Origin: an uncultured Lachnospiraceae bacterium
GTDB taxonomy: Bacteria; Bacillota; Clostridia; Lachnospirales; Lachnospiraceae
Assembly (NCBI GenBank): GCA_910578885.1
Contig: CAJTSH010000011.1
Location: 35,423-99,422, forward strand
Length of the DNA: 64,000 nt
Direction: 5' to 3'
The notes below the pieces were generated by a model. It did not search any database and was not told the DNA's origin. It was given only the letters and a program-made list of their open reading frames with translations. Both the position numbers and the translations under genes were made by a program. This document shows, piece after piece, positions 24,847 through 32,757 of this stretch (position 1 is its first letter; each line of letters begins with the position of its first letter).

Positions 24847-26511
24847 TTGAAAAAAAAATCAAAATCAAAATTGAAAATCATTCCTCTCGGTGGTTTGGAA
24901 CAGATAGGAATGAATATTACTGCCTTTGAATACGAAGACAGTATTATTGTTGTGGATTGCGGTTTGTCATTTCCGGAGGATGATATGTACGGAATTGATC
25001 TGGTAATCCCAGATGTCACATATTTAAGAAATAATCTCAGCAAGGTGAAGGGATTTTTTATTACACATGGGCATGAGGATCATATTGGTGCAATTCCCTA
25101 TGTGTTAAAGGAAATCAACGTTCCGATTTATGCGACTAAGCTGACGAATGGAATTATTGAACATAAATTGGAAGAGCATAAGATGCTTTCGAAGGTAAAA
25201 AGAAAAGTTGTTAAATATGGGCAGCATATTAATCTGGGCTGTTTTCGGGTGGAATTTATCCGTACAAACCACAGTATTCAGGATGCGGCGGCACTTGCTA
25301 TCTATTCGCCGGCAGGCACTGTTGTACACACAGGAGATTTCAAGGTGGATTATACGCCGGTATTCGGCGATGCAATAGATCTGCAGCGTTTTGGTGAAAT
25401 CGGAAAGAAGGGCGTGCTTGCGTTGATGTGTGACAGTACCAATGCAGAGCGTCCGGGCTTTACAATGTCGGAAAAGACCGTGGGAAAGACGTTTGACAAT
25501 ATTTTTGCAGAACACAAGAATAGCAGAATTATTGTTGCTACTTTTGCGTCTAATGTAGACAGGGTGCAGCAGATTATGAATTCCGCTGCAAAATTTGGCA
25601 GAAAAGTGGTGATTGAAGGACGCAGCATGGTGACAATCATACAGATTGCATCGGAATTGGGATACCTTACGATACCAGAGAATACGCTGATTGATATCGA
25701 AATGTTAAAGGATTATCCGGATGAGCAGACTGTTTTGATTACAACGGGAAGCCAGGGAGAGTCAATGGCGGCATTGTCCCGAATGGCATCGGGCATGCAC
25801 AGGAAGGTTGACATTAAGCCGGGGGATACGATAATTTTCAGCTCAAACCCGATTCCCGGCAATGAGAAGGCAGTTACCCGTGTGATAAATGAGCTTTCCA
25901 TGAAGGGAGCAGAGGTCATTTTTCAGGATGTGCATGTTTCCGGGCATGCATGCAGGGAGGATATCAAGCTGATTTATTCTTTGGTGCATCCCAAGTATTC
26001 GATTCCGATACATGGAGAATTTAAGCATCGGAAAGCGCAGGCGCAGATTGCGCTGGAGCTTGGCATTGAGAAAGAAAATGTCTTTATGATACAATCGGGA
26101 GACGTGCTGGAATTGGATGAGGATTCTGCGGCGGTGACAGGTCAGGTTCCGGTAGGTGACGTCATGGTAGACGGTCTTGGCGTCGGAGATGTTGGAAATA
26201 TTGTTCTGCGTGACAGGCAGAGACTGGCAGAGGAAGGAATCATCGTTGTCGTTCTTACGTTAGAGGGCGGCAGCGGAAGAGTTCTGGCTGGTCCGGATCT
26301 CGTATCGCGGGGATTCGTATATGTCAGGGGAGCGGAAAGCCTGATGGACGAAGCGAAGTCAGTGCTGGAGAATACGGTGGAATACTGTATGGATAATAAT
26401 ATTGTTGACTGGAGTAAAATTAAGACAGAGATTAAAGACGCTCTGGGTGAATTCGTTTGGAGAGAAACGAAGAGAAGACCGATGATTATGCCGGTTATTA
26501 TGGAGGTATAG
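24847..26511 (+). CDS. rnj: Ribonuclease J
   Basis: Metallo-beta-lactamase/beta-CASP ribonuclease with endonuclease and 5'-3' exonuclease activity, central to RNA decay and maturation. Zinc ligands are in HGHEDHIGA and HTGDFKVDYTP. Beta-CASP motifs include CDSTNAERPG, TTGSQGE and HVSGHA. Length 554 matches RNase J1. The start is a TTG at 24847 with TTGGAGGTG upstream. It is placed between yrzB and ylbF, breaking the Bacillus yrzB-yrrL order. The 240 bases before it contain two hairpin elements that may affect its transcript. Confidence 0.95.
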   Translation: MKKKSKSKLKIIPLGGLEQIGMNITAFEYEDSIIVVDCGLSFPEDDMYGIDLVIPDVTYLRNNLSKVKGFFITHGHEDHIGAIPYVLKEINVPIYATKLTNGIIEHKLEEHKMLSKVKRKVVKYGQHINLGCFRVEFIRTNHSIQDAAALAIYSPAGTVVHTGDFKVDYTPVFGDAIDLQRFGEIGKKGVLALMCDSTNAERPGFTMSEKTVGKTFDNIFAEHKNSRIIVATFASNVDRVQQIMNSAAKFGRKVVIEGRSMVTIIQIASELGYLTIPENTLIDIEMLKDYPDEQTVLITTGSQGESMAALSRMASGMHRKVDIKPGDTIIFSSNPIPGNEKAVTRVINELSMKGAEVIFQDVHVSGHACREDIKLIYSLVHPKYSIPIHGEFKHRKAQAQIALELGIEKENVFMIQSGDVLELDEDSAAVTGQVPVGDVMVDGLGVGDVGNIVLRDRQRLAEEGIIVVVLTLEGGSGRVLAGPDLVSRGFVYVRGAESLMDEAKSVLENTVEYCMDNNIVDWSKIKTEIKDALGEFVWRETKRRPMIMPVIMEV

Positions 26512-26518
26512 GGGATAG

Positions 26519-26860
26519 ATGAATGAAATGAACACGGCACTGAATGAGCTGGTGCAGGCGATAAAGGATGGTCAGGAATACAAGCGCTATCAGTTGGTAA
26601 GGGAGGAACTGCATAAAGAACCGGAGCTTGAGCGTAAGGTTCATGAATTTCGTAAGAAAAATTTCCAGATACAAAACAGCGGTAACGTTAATCTTTTTGA
26701 CGAGGTGGACCGGTTGGAGCAGGAGAATACAGAGCTTCGCAGGAAGCCTATCGTGGAAGAGTATCTTTCGGCAGAGCTTGCCTTTTGCCGTATTGTTCAG
26801 CGGGTTAACTGGATATTGATTGAGCAGTTGGATTTCGACCTTGGTTTTGGAAACGAGTAG
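26519..26860 (+). CDS. YlbF/YmcA family regulator
   Basis: All-helical protein of 113 residues. In Bacillus YlbF, YmcA and YaaT form an Fe-S-containing complex that steers RNase Y and supports sporulation and competence. Recognised by ALNELVQAIKDGQEYKRYQ, KKNFQIQN and the C-terminal AELAFCRIVQRVNWILIEQL. It lies 7 bases after rnj, an apt neighbour for an mRNA-decay factor. I cannot say which Bacillus paralogue it corresponds to. Confidence 0.85.
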   Translation: MNEMNTALNELVQAIKDGQEYKRYQLVREELHKEPELERKVHEFRKKNFQIQNSGNVNLFDEVDRLEQENTELRRKPIVEEYLSAELAFCRIVQRVNWILIEQLDFDLGFGNE

Positions 26861-26877
26861 GATGAAGGAGTAGAAGG

Positions 26878-27318
26878 ATGAGTGCTAGAAAAGTCGTCAT
26901 GCGGGTGGTGAGTATCAGCTTTTCCATTCTGGTCATTGTACTGGTCATATTTGCATTGGCTAAATTGGGAGAGTACGCCTATCAATTCGGCTACCGGGTA
27001 TTTACAGAGGAGCCTATTAGTACAGAGGAGGGCAGTGATGTAATCGTCCGGATTGAGAATGACATGGATGAGGTGGATATCGGAAATTTGCTTGAGGAAA
27101 AGGGGCTCGTCCGGGACGGGACTCTGTTTCTGGCTCAGTTAAAGCTGTCTTCCTATAGCAATAAGCTAAAACCGGGCGTTTATACGTTGAATACTTCCAT
27201 GACTGCAAAAGAAATGATGCAGGTGATGTCTCCTGCCGAGAAGGAGACCGAGACAGAGGGAGTAAAACAGAGTGAGCGTAAGCAGGAGACAGAATCTGAG
27301 TCTGGGACAGAGAGGTGA
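26878..27318 (+). CDS. MltG/YceG-like membrane protein lacking the catalytic domain
   Basis: A 146-residue protein with a short N terminus, one membrane segment (residues about 8-30) and an extracytoplasmic domain. That domain, IENDMDEVDIGNLLEEKGLVRDGTLFLAQLKL and LKPGVYTLNTSMTAKEMM, matches the N-terminal LysM-like part of MltG, the endolytic transglycosylase. The catalytic YceG domain, about 200 more residues with its Glu, is absent; a Glu/Ser-rich tail takes its place. Gene position equals yrrL (mltG) in Bacillus. The stop overlaps the next gene's region, so this is a translated operon member and not obvious debris. Confidence 0.82.
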   Translation: MSARKVVMRVVSISFSILVIVLVIFALAKLGEYAYQFGYRVFTEEPISTEEGSDVIVRIENDMDEVDIGNLLEEKGLVRDGTLFLAQLKLSSYSNKLKPGVYTLNTSMTAKEMMQVMSPAEKETETEGVKQSERKQETESESGTER

Positions 27319-27323
27319 CAACT

Positions 27324-27989
27324 GTGATTGTTGACGAAAGACTGGTAACTTATATCAATTCTTTGAATCAGGGAAATACAGAGATTTTAAATCAAATAGA
27401 ACAGGAAGCGATGCAAGGGGAGATTCCAATCATCCGCAAGGATATGCAGAGCTTTCTGAAAGTATTGCTGGCTTTGTATAGGCCAGCAAAAATTTTAGAA
27501 GTAGGAACGGCGGTCGGTTTTTCAGCGATTCTTATGGCTGAATATAATCCGGCGGATTGCAGGATTACTACGATAGAGAACTATGAGAAACGGATTCCGT
27601 TGGCATTGGAAAATTTTCGCAGGGCGGGAAAAGAAGAGCAGATTATCCTGCAAAAGGGAGATGCTACGCAGCTTTTAGCGGACATGGACGGAGAGTATGA
27701 TTTTATTTTTATGGATGCTGCGAAAGGACAATATATCAATTTTCTGCCAGATGTGCTTCGGCTTTTAAAAGCGGGAGGAGTACTGGTATCAGATAATGTT
27801 CTTCAAGACGGTGATATTATTGAGTCCCATTATGCGGTAACCAGAAGGAATCGGACGATTCATAAGCGGATGCGGGAGTATCTCTATGAACTGACACATC
27901 ATGAGAATTTAGTGACATCTATACTTCCGGTGGGAGATGGAATTACGGTGAGTGTGAAACGCGGAACAGCACTGGAAAAGGATGGTTGA
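27324..27989 (+). CDS. trmR: tRNA 5-hydroxyuridine methyltransferase (YrrM-like)
   Basis: SAM-dependent O-methyltransferase of the catechol-OMT-like family. In Bacillus TrmR methylates 5-hydroxyuridine at tRNA position 34 to 5-methoxyuridine. Motif I is ILEVGTAVGFSAILMAEY; later DFIFMDAAKGQYINFLP and GGVLVSDNVLQDG. It directly precedes a U32 peptidase-family gene, as in yrrM-yrrN-yrrO, which supports the tRNA role. I prefer the GTG at 27324 (MIVDERL) because GAGAGG lies 9 bases before it; a GTG at 27315 is also in frame. Confidence 0.88.
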   Translation: MIVDERLVTYINSLNQGNTEILNQIEQEAMQGEIPIIRKDMQSFLKVLLALYRPAKILEVGTAVGFSAILMAEYNPADCRITTIENYEKRIPLALENFRRAGKEEQIILQKGDATQLLADMDGEYDFIFMDAAKGQYINFLPDVLRLLKAGGVLVSDNVLQDGDIIESHYAVTRRNRTIHKRMREYLYELTHHENLVTSILPVGDGITVSVKRGTALEKDG

Positions 27990-28060
27990 TTGTAGTATAA
28001 TGATAAAAAACTGGAAAAGAGAAGAAATTTTTTTCTCTTTGGCAATAGCGAGGGCAGAAG

Positions 28061-29293
28061 ATGAGACATCTGGAATTACTGATACCGGCAAGCAGCCTGG
28101 AAGTATTGAAAATAGCTGTTATTTATGGAGCGGATGCGGTGTACATTGGCGGGGAGGCATTCGGGCTTAGAGCGAAAGCGAAGAATTTTTCTATGGAAGA
28201 AATTGCGGAAGGAATTTCCTTTGCGCATGCGCATGGGGCAAAGGTGTATATTACGGCGAATATTTTAGCCCATAATGAAGATCTGGAAGGTGTGCGGGCA
28301 TATTTTAAAGAGTTGAAGGAAGTGAAACCGGATGCACTGATTATTTCCGATCCGGGTATATTTGCCATAGCAAAGGAGGTCTGCCCGGAAATTGAGCGTC
28401 ATGTCAGCACGCAGGCAAATAATACAAATTACGGAACGTATCAATTCTGGTGGGCGCAGGGCGCTGCCAGAGTGGTATCGGCGCGGGAACTTTCGCTGCA
28501 GGAAATTAAAGAGATTCGGGACAATATTCCCGAGGAGATGGAGATAGAGACATTTATTCACGGGGCAATGTGCATTTCTTATTCCGGACGCTGCCTTTTG
28601 AGCAATTATTTTACGGGAAGGGACGCAAATCAAGGGGCGTGTACACATCCCTGCCGTTGGAAATATGCAGTGGTGGAGGAGAAACGTCCAGGTGAGTACC
28701 TCCCGGTTTATGAGAACGAGAGGGGCACATATATTTTTAATTCTAAGGATTTATGTATGATTGAGCATATACCGGAATTGATAGCAGCCGGAATTGATTC
28801 CTTTAAAGTCGAGGGGAGAATGAAGACTGCGCTCTATGTGGCGACGGTGGCAAGAACCTATAGGAAGGCGATTGACGATTATTTAAAGTCACCGGAATTG
28901 TATAGGCAGAACATGCCGTGGTATTTGGAACAGATTTCTAATTGTACCTACCGACAGTTTACGACGGGATTTTTCTTCGGAAAACCATCGGATGAAGCGC
29001 AGATTTATGACAATAATACCTACGTAAAGGAATATACTTATTTAGGTATTGTTGGTGCTTGTAATGCGGAAGGTCTGTATCGTATTGAGCAGCGGAATAA
29101 GTTTTCGGTAGGAGAGCAGATTGAGGTGATGAAACCAAATGGCGATAATCTTCCGGTTACGGTGAGACGGATTGTAGATGAAGAGGGAAATGATATGGAA
29201 TCCGCACCGCATCCACAGCAGGTTTTGTATATAGATTTAGGTGTGTCAATAGACACTTATGATATTTTACGAAGAAGCGAACAGGAGGAATGA
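28061..29293 (+). CDS. trhP: U32 peptidase family, tRNA hydroxylation protein TrhP
   Basis: Member of the family first named collagenase-like peptidase U32. In Bacillus and E. coli TrhP/YrrN-YrrO are needed for prephenate-dependent hydroxylation of U34 in tRNA. It begins LELLIPASSLEVLKIAVIYGADAVYIGG. The likely Fe-S cysteines are in HGAMCISYSGRC and NQGACTHPCRWKY. DSFKVEGRMKTALYVATV completes the family core. It has 410 residues and follows trmR by 71 bases, so the two steps, hydroxylation and methylation of wobble uridine, are encoded together. Bacillus has two adjacent subunits; only one is seen here. Confidence 0.9.
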   Translation: MRHLELLIPASSLEVLKIAVIYGADAVYIGGEAFGLRAKAKNFSMEEIAEGISFAHAHGAKVYITANILAHNEDLEGVRAYFKELKEVKPDALIISDPGIFAIAKEVCPEIERHVSTQANNTNYGTYQFWWAQGAARVVSARELSLQEIKEIRDNIPEEMEIETFIHGAMCISYSGRCLLSNYFTGRDANQGACTHPCRWKYAVVEEKRPGEYLPVYENERGTYIFNSKDLCMIEHIPELIAAGIDSFKVEGRMKTALYVATVARTYRKAIDDYLKSPELYRQNMPWYLEQISNCTYRQFTTGFFFGKPSDEAQIYDNNTYVKEYTYLGIVGACNAEGLYRIEQRNKFSVGEQIEVMKPNGDNLPVTVRRIVDEEGNDMESAPHPQQVLYIDLGVSIDTYDILRRSEQEE

Positions 29294-29296
29294 CCT

Positions 29297-30352
29297 ATGA
29301 AGGAGAGATACGTGGCATATGTTGGGACTTATACCCATGAGAACAGTGTGGGGATTCATCTGTACGATGTAGATATGGAGAAGGGAAGTCTGACAGAGCG
29401 AAAGGTGGTGCCGATCAATAACCCCTCAGATTTGATAGTGGCACGAAACGGTAAGTTTTTATATTCGATTGCAGATGAGGGTGTAGAGGCATTCAGAATA
29501 TTGCCGGACGGCGATCTGGAGACAATCAATAAGCAGTGGATTGGCGGAATGAGGGGCTGTTATGTAGAAGTGGATGACGAGAACCGATATTTATTCGTAG
29601 CCGGGCACCATGACGGTAAGGTGACTATGATGAAACTCATGGATGACGGGAGCATCGGAGATATTGCGGACGGTATTTTCCACAAGGGAATGGGAAGAAG
29701 CATTACGATGCGCAGCTCCACTCCGCATGTCGATTGTGTAAAGCTGACGCCGGAACAGAAATTCCTCTGTGCGGTTGACAGCGGATTGGACCATATTAAG
29801 ATTTACCAGTTGGATTATGAAAATGGGAAAATGAAATTGGCAGATATATTGCGCAGCCCTCTGGAGGCAGCGCCCCATATGATGCGTTTTTCGCGAAATG
29901 GGAAATTTGCCTATGTCTTGTATGAGCTGTTAAATCAAGTTGATGTATATACTTATTCTCTGGTAAATAATGAACCGCATTTTGAAAAGATTCAGAGTAT
30001 TACAACTATGGCGCCAAAAGATGATGATGTGTGTGCGGCATGCGGAATGGAAGTATCCAGAGACGGAAATTATCTGTTCTGCACGAATGCAGGGGTAAAT
30101 TCAGTTGCTATTTACCGCATTGATGAGAATACCGGAATGTTGGAGCTGATATGCAACGAGAAAATCAGCGGAGATTACCCCAAAATGCTGGGAATCTTTC
30201 CGGATGGCAGGCATTTGATGAGCCTGAACCATGAGACGAATGAGATAACTACATTTGAAATCAATTATGAGAAGAGATATATACTTATGAAGGGAAAACC
30301 GGTGAAGGTTGATAAGCCGAATTGCGTTTATATTCATAAGTTGGTAGAATAA
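29297..30352 (+). CDS. Lactonase family beta-propeller protein
   Basis: Seven-bladed beta-propeller of the 6-phosphogluconolactonase/muconate lactonase group. Residues AYVGTYTHENSVGIHLYDVD at the start, then repeated blades such as NPSDLIVARNGKFLYSI and APHMMRFSRNGKFAYVLYELLNQVDVY. The final FPDGRHLMSLNHETNEITTFEI is typical of the YkgB/Pgl type. It has 351 residues and no signal peptide, so it is cytoplasmic. The real substrate is not certain for this family. It starts 3 bases after trhP with AGGAGG upstream and is probably the last gene of that operon. Confidence 0.85.
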   Translation: MKERYVAYVGTYTHENSVGIHLYDVDMEKGSLTERKVVPINNPSDLIVARNGKFLYSIADEGVEAFRILPDGDLETINKQWIGGMRGCYVEVDDENRYLFVAGHHDGKVTMMKLMDDGSIGDIADGIFHKGMGRSITMRSSTPHVDCVKLTPEQKFLCAVDSGLDHIKIYQLDYENGKMKLADILRSPLEAAPHMMRFSRNGKFAYVLYELLNQVDVYTYSLVNNEPHFEKIQSITTMAPKDDDVCAACGMEVSRDGNYLFCTNAGVNSVAIYRIDENTGMLELICNEKISGDYPKMLGIFPDGRHLMSLNHETNEITTFEINYEKRYILMKGKPVKVDKPNCVYIHKLVE

Positions 30353-30365
30353 AAGGGAACGAAGA

Positions 30366-30407
30366 AAAGTACGCAGATTGCCGGGAATACGGAAGCCTGC
30401 GTACTTT
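30366..30407. terminator. Bidirectional terminator between lactonase and IbrB-like genes
   Basis: AAAGTACGCAG and CTGCGTACTTT form an 11-bp stem. T-rich sequence flanks it, best on the minus strand. It separates the converging lactonase gene and the accessory island. Confidence 0.8.
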
Positions 30408-30449
30408 ATGCGATAAGATAAAAAGTTCAATATTCTTAAATGTAGAAGT

Positions 30450-30995
30450 CTAGGCATTGTCCGTTTCTTCTTCAGAGGGCAGCCATGCAGAGCCGAAATT
30501 CACATCCTGAAAAAGCGATGCAAGCCCTGTGATTTGCTTCAAACGCAGAACCTCATCCCGCTCCATGCCCAGATGTTTGGAAATCCATGCGTCGGAGCGT
30601 CCAAGCTCATGAAGTTCTTTTACAATGTTGCTCATTAAATCTACATCATGGGAGCCTCTTGCCCGGTTGTGACGGATGGTGCTCGCCATTCGGTGGTCAA
30701 GAGGTTTGTTTATGATTGTCACCGGAAGCATTCCGCCCTCGCGTTCGTAGATATCGGGGTAGTCTAACATAATCCGATAACGGTGAAAACCGTCAACAAT
30801 CACATAGGTATCTTCTGTTTTGTTATAGTAGCATACAATCGGCATTGTATATCCGTCTGCTTTTATGCTGTCGTATAAAAGTTTAAGCTCCGGTGGGGCA
30901 ACAGAATTCGGATTGTATGTATTTGGCTGTATTTTTTCAATGGGTACAGCAGTTATTTTATATACAGGGCTTTTGGAAGGCATTGTTTTCTCCAT
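30450..30995 (-). CDS. ParB/Srx-domain protein, IbrB-like
   Basis: A 181-residue ParB-type nucleotide-binding domain protein. VPIEKIQPNTYNPNSV opens the fold and IVDGFHRYRIML is the ParB box. STIRHNRARGSHDVDLMSNIV and a helix-turn-helix-like DAWISKHLGMERDEVLRLKQI follow. It is far too short for a chromosomal partitioning ParB and has no parA neighbour. It lies 7 bases after a PAPS-reductase-like gene; the same pair in E. coli is IbrA-IbrB, and similar pairs occur on phages. The biochemical role of this pair is not established. Confidence 0.82.
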   Translation of the reverse strand: MEKTMPSKSPVYKITAVPIEKIQPNTYNPNSVAPPELKLLYDSIKADGYTMPIVCYYNKTEDTYVIVDGFHRYRIMLDYPDIYEREGGMLPVTIINKPLDHRMASTIRHNRARGSHDVDLMSNIVKELHELGRSDAWISKHLGMERDEVLRLKQITGLASLFQDVNFGSAWLPSEEETDNA

Positions 30996-31002
30996 TCTGA
31001 GT

Positions 31003-32328
31003 TTAATCTCCTATATTACTGTATTTTTGTTTCAATAATTTGACTTTATTCTGCTGTTCACGTGTCAGACCGAATCCCATAAAGCGGCATGTGTGGTCAT
31101 TTTTTAAAATGCAGTAGCACATGCGCTTCCAACTGGGGATGTCTTTCGTGGATTTGATATCATCGGTATGATCCGGCAGTTTTCCGATGAAAATAATGCG
31201 TGAATTTTTCATCAGGGTATAATTAGAAACGCCGTTTCTCCGGATATTATATCCATGAACGATCAGTTCTTCAATTGTCTCTTCTTCAAGACCGCCTCCG
31301 GTCTTGTGCCAGAATTCAATGGACGTATTGAATTTTTTTACATAATTATTCCGCAATCTTGCCGGAAGCGTATCAAGCAGGAATTGGGTATAAGATTTCC
31401 ATGTGTGTCCCTCTGGCAGAGAAAGGCTGCGGTAGCCCATTGCCTTTGTCTTCCCGTAGATAGAACCAAAGTTCGCACCTTTGACGCGCCCGACCAGCTT
31501 AGCCCAGATTTCCGGGTCAATGACACGGTAGAGATTCAGGCTGTCTTTTGCATAGTCATTGAAAGGAGATGCCACGCGCATCTGGTCTGGCTTGAGACCT
31601 GCCATATAATAGAGGTCGTATAAATGATTATAGTCGTATTCAAAGAGATAATTAGCGTGCCAGACGTCGCTTAACGTCCAGTCATATATCGGGGAGGCGC
31701 ACCAGACATTCTTGAATTGCTTGCTGATCCAACAAGTGCCGTCATATCCGTATTTTTTATTCAGGATGCCGCTGTAGCGCTGCATGGATTCTTCCGCCCG
31801 TATTCCAAGCAGGCACACTGTCTTTTTGTTCCCATGCGAAATACGATACCAGCGTCCGAATTGTTTGGCGAGATCTTCCTGATGCATCCGGTAATGGTAG
31901 GTGGTCATGGGATTATTCTGCAGATTGATGACATAGGGATGTTTGGGCATTGGGCGCACCCATGCGGATTCTTTTGTATCATCCCACGGATACCAGAACA
32001 TTTCGTAGCTGCTCAACGCAGTTCTTGTTGCCATCGGCAGGCATACCCAGTAGGGTTCCACATCATGTTCGATTCGTTCGAAGGTTCTTTCAATATATTC
32101 CGTTGTTACCGTATATTGTGCTTCGAAGTCCTGATGAAAGACGCCTATTTTTTTGTCGGGATAGTATTTCTTCTGGAAATCTAAAGTTAAATTCAGCAAT
32201 AGACCGCTGTCTTTTCCGCCGGAAAAGGAGACATATATGTTGTCGAATTCTTCAAATATAAATTTTAGACGTTCCTGCAGTGCGTCATACACAGTTTGAT
32301 TTGTATATTTGCGTTTCGTTGCAATCAC
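31003..32328 (-). CDS. PAPS-reductase-like PP-loop protein with DUF3440, IbrA-like
   Basis: Predicted ATP pyrophosphatase of 441 residues. The PP-loop is YVSFSGGKDSGLLLNL near residue 35, the fold shared by PAPS reductase, FAD synthetase and DndC. Later motifs CWISKQFKNVWCASPIYDW and VWHANYLFEYDYNHLYDLYYMAGL are the DUF3440-type C-terminal half. It lacks the cysteine ending of sulfate-assimilation CysH, and no other sulfate genes are near. The start is a GTG at 32328 with a weak ribosome binding site. Paired with the IbrB-like gene downstream; proposed roles include regulation or nucleic acid modification, none proven. Confidence 0.85.
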   Translation of the reverse strand: MIATKRKYTNQTVYDALQERLKFIFEEFDNIYVSFSGGKDSGLLLNLTLDFQKKYYPDKKIGVFHQDFEAQYTVTTEYIERTFERIEHDVEPYWVCLPMATRTALSSYEMFWYPWDDTKESAWVRPMPKHPYVINLQNNPMTTYHYRMHQEDLAKQFGRWYRISHGNKKTVCLLGIRAEESMQRYSGILNKKYGYDGTCWISKQFKNVWCASPIYDWTLSDVWHANYLFEYDYNHLYDLYYMAGLKPDQMRVASPFNDYAKDSLNLYRVIDPEIWAKLVGRVKGANFGSIYGKTKAMGYRSLSLPEGHTWKSYTQFLLDTLPARLRNNYVKKFNTSIEFWHKTGGGLEEETIEELIVHGYNIRRNGVSNYTLMKNSRIIFIGKLPDHTDDIKSTKDIPSWKRMCYCILKNDHTCRFMGFGLTREQQNKVKLLKQKYSNIGD

Positions 32329-32757
32329 CTCGCAGTTAGAAATGAATTAACATTTCCAAATTTTACCATATTTTGGTAATTGTTTCAAGATTTTTTGCGG
32401 AAGAGAGGGGCGGTGCGGGGCGAAAAATGGGGAGTGAAAAAATTTAAAAAAATTTGTAATTTTGGGGAACCAAAACGGGGGGAAAATAGTCTTATATATA
32501 GAGGGGGGATTTTGAGGGGTGAGAGAGGATAATTTAAAGTTATCCGTTGGATTTGATGGATATGGATTGAATGGATAATCTATCATTATCCTCGTTTCAT
32601 TAACAAACCGACTACAACTTTTCAAGCAATCAAGTCAAGAACGAGAGAAAATTCAGATTCCCAAAACTCCCCTGTACTTCCACCAATCCCAACCAACCAG
32701 CAGAAGCAGGGGAGTTTCCCACACAACCACTCACAATAAAACAAAAACCTACAAACC
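32329..32757. other. Gene-free spacer with G tracts and inverted repeats
   Basis: No convincing gene. On the plus strand seven runs of four or more G occur between 32407 and 32519. GGATAA/TTATCC hairpins lie at 32527-32545 and 32573-32591, with four half-sites in 65 bases. From about 32640 the plus strand turns C- and A-rich. The spacer separates the IbrA-like gene and the tyrosine recombinase and should hold the promoter of the former. Confidence 0.7.
32664..32717 (-). terminator. Inverted repeat downstream of the tyrosine recombinase
   Basis: AAACTCCCCTG (32664-32674) and CAGGGGAGTTT (32707-32717) are perfect 11-bp arms. On the minus strand the second arm ends in TTTT. It may be the recombinase's terminator; with its long 32-base loop it could instead be a recombination site. 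Confidence 0.45.

Noticed and set aside
26878..27318. Frameshifted full-length mltG
   Set aside because: The next gene is an unrelated methyltransferase in tight operon arrangement, leaving no room for a displaced catalytic domain.
30450..30995. Chromosome-partitioning ParB
   Set aside because: Too short, no parA or parS nearby, and its partner gene is a PAPS-reductase-like protein.
31003..32328. Sulfate-assimilation CysH
   Set aside because: No sulfate genes nearby and the C-terminal half is DUF3440-like instead of the CysH ending.
32347..32625. Minus-strand open frame in the spacer upstream of the IbrA-like gene
   Set aside because: Pro/Phe/Lys-rich low-complexity translation of G-tract DNA, without a start signal.
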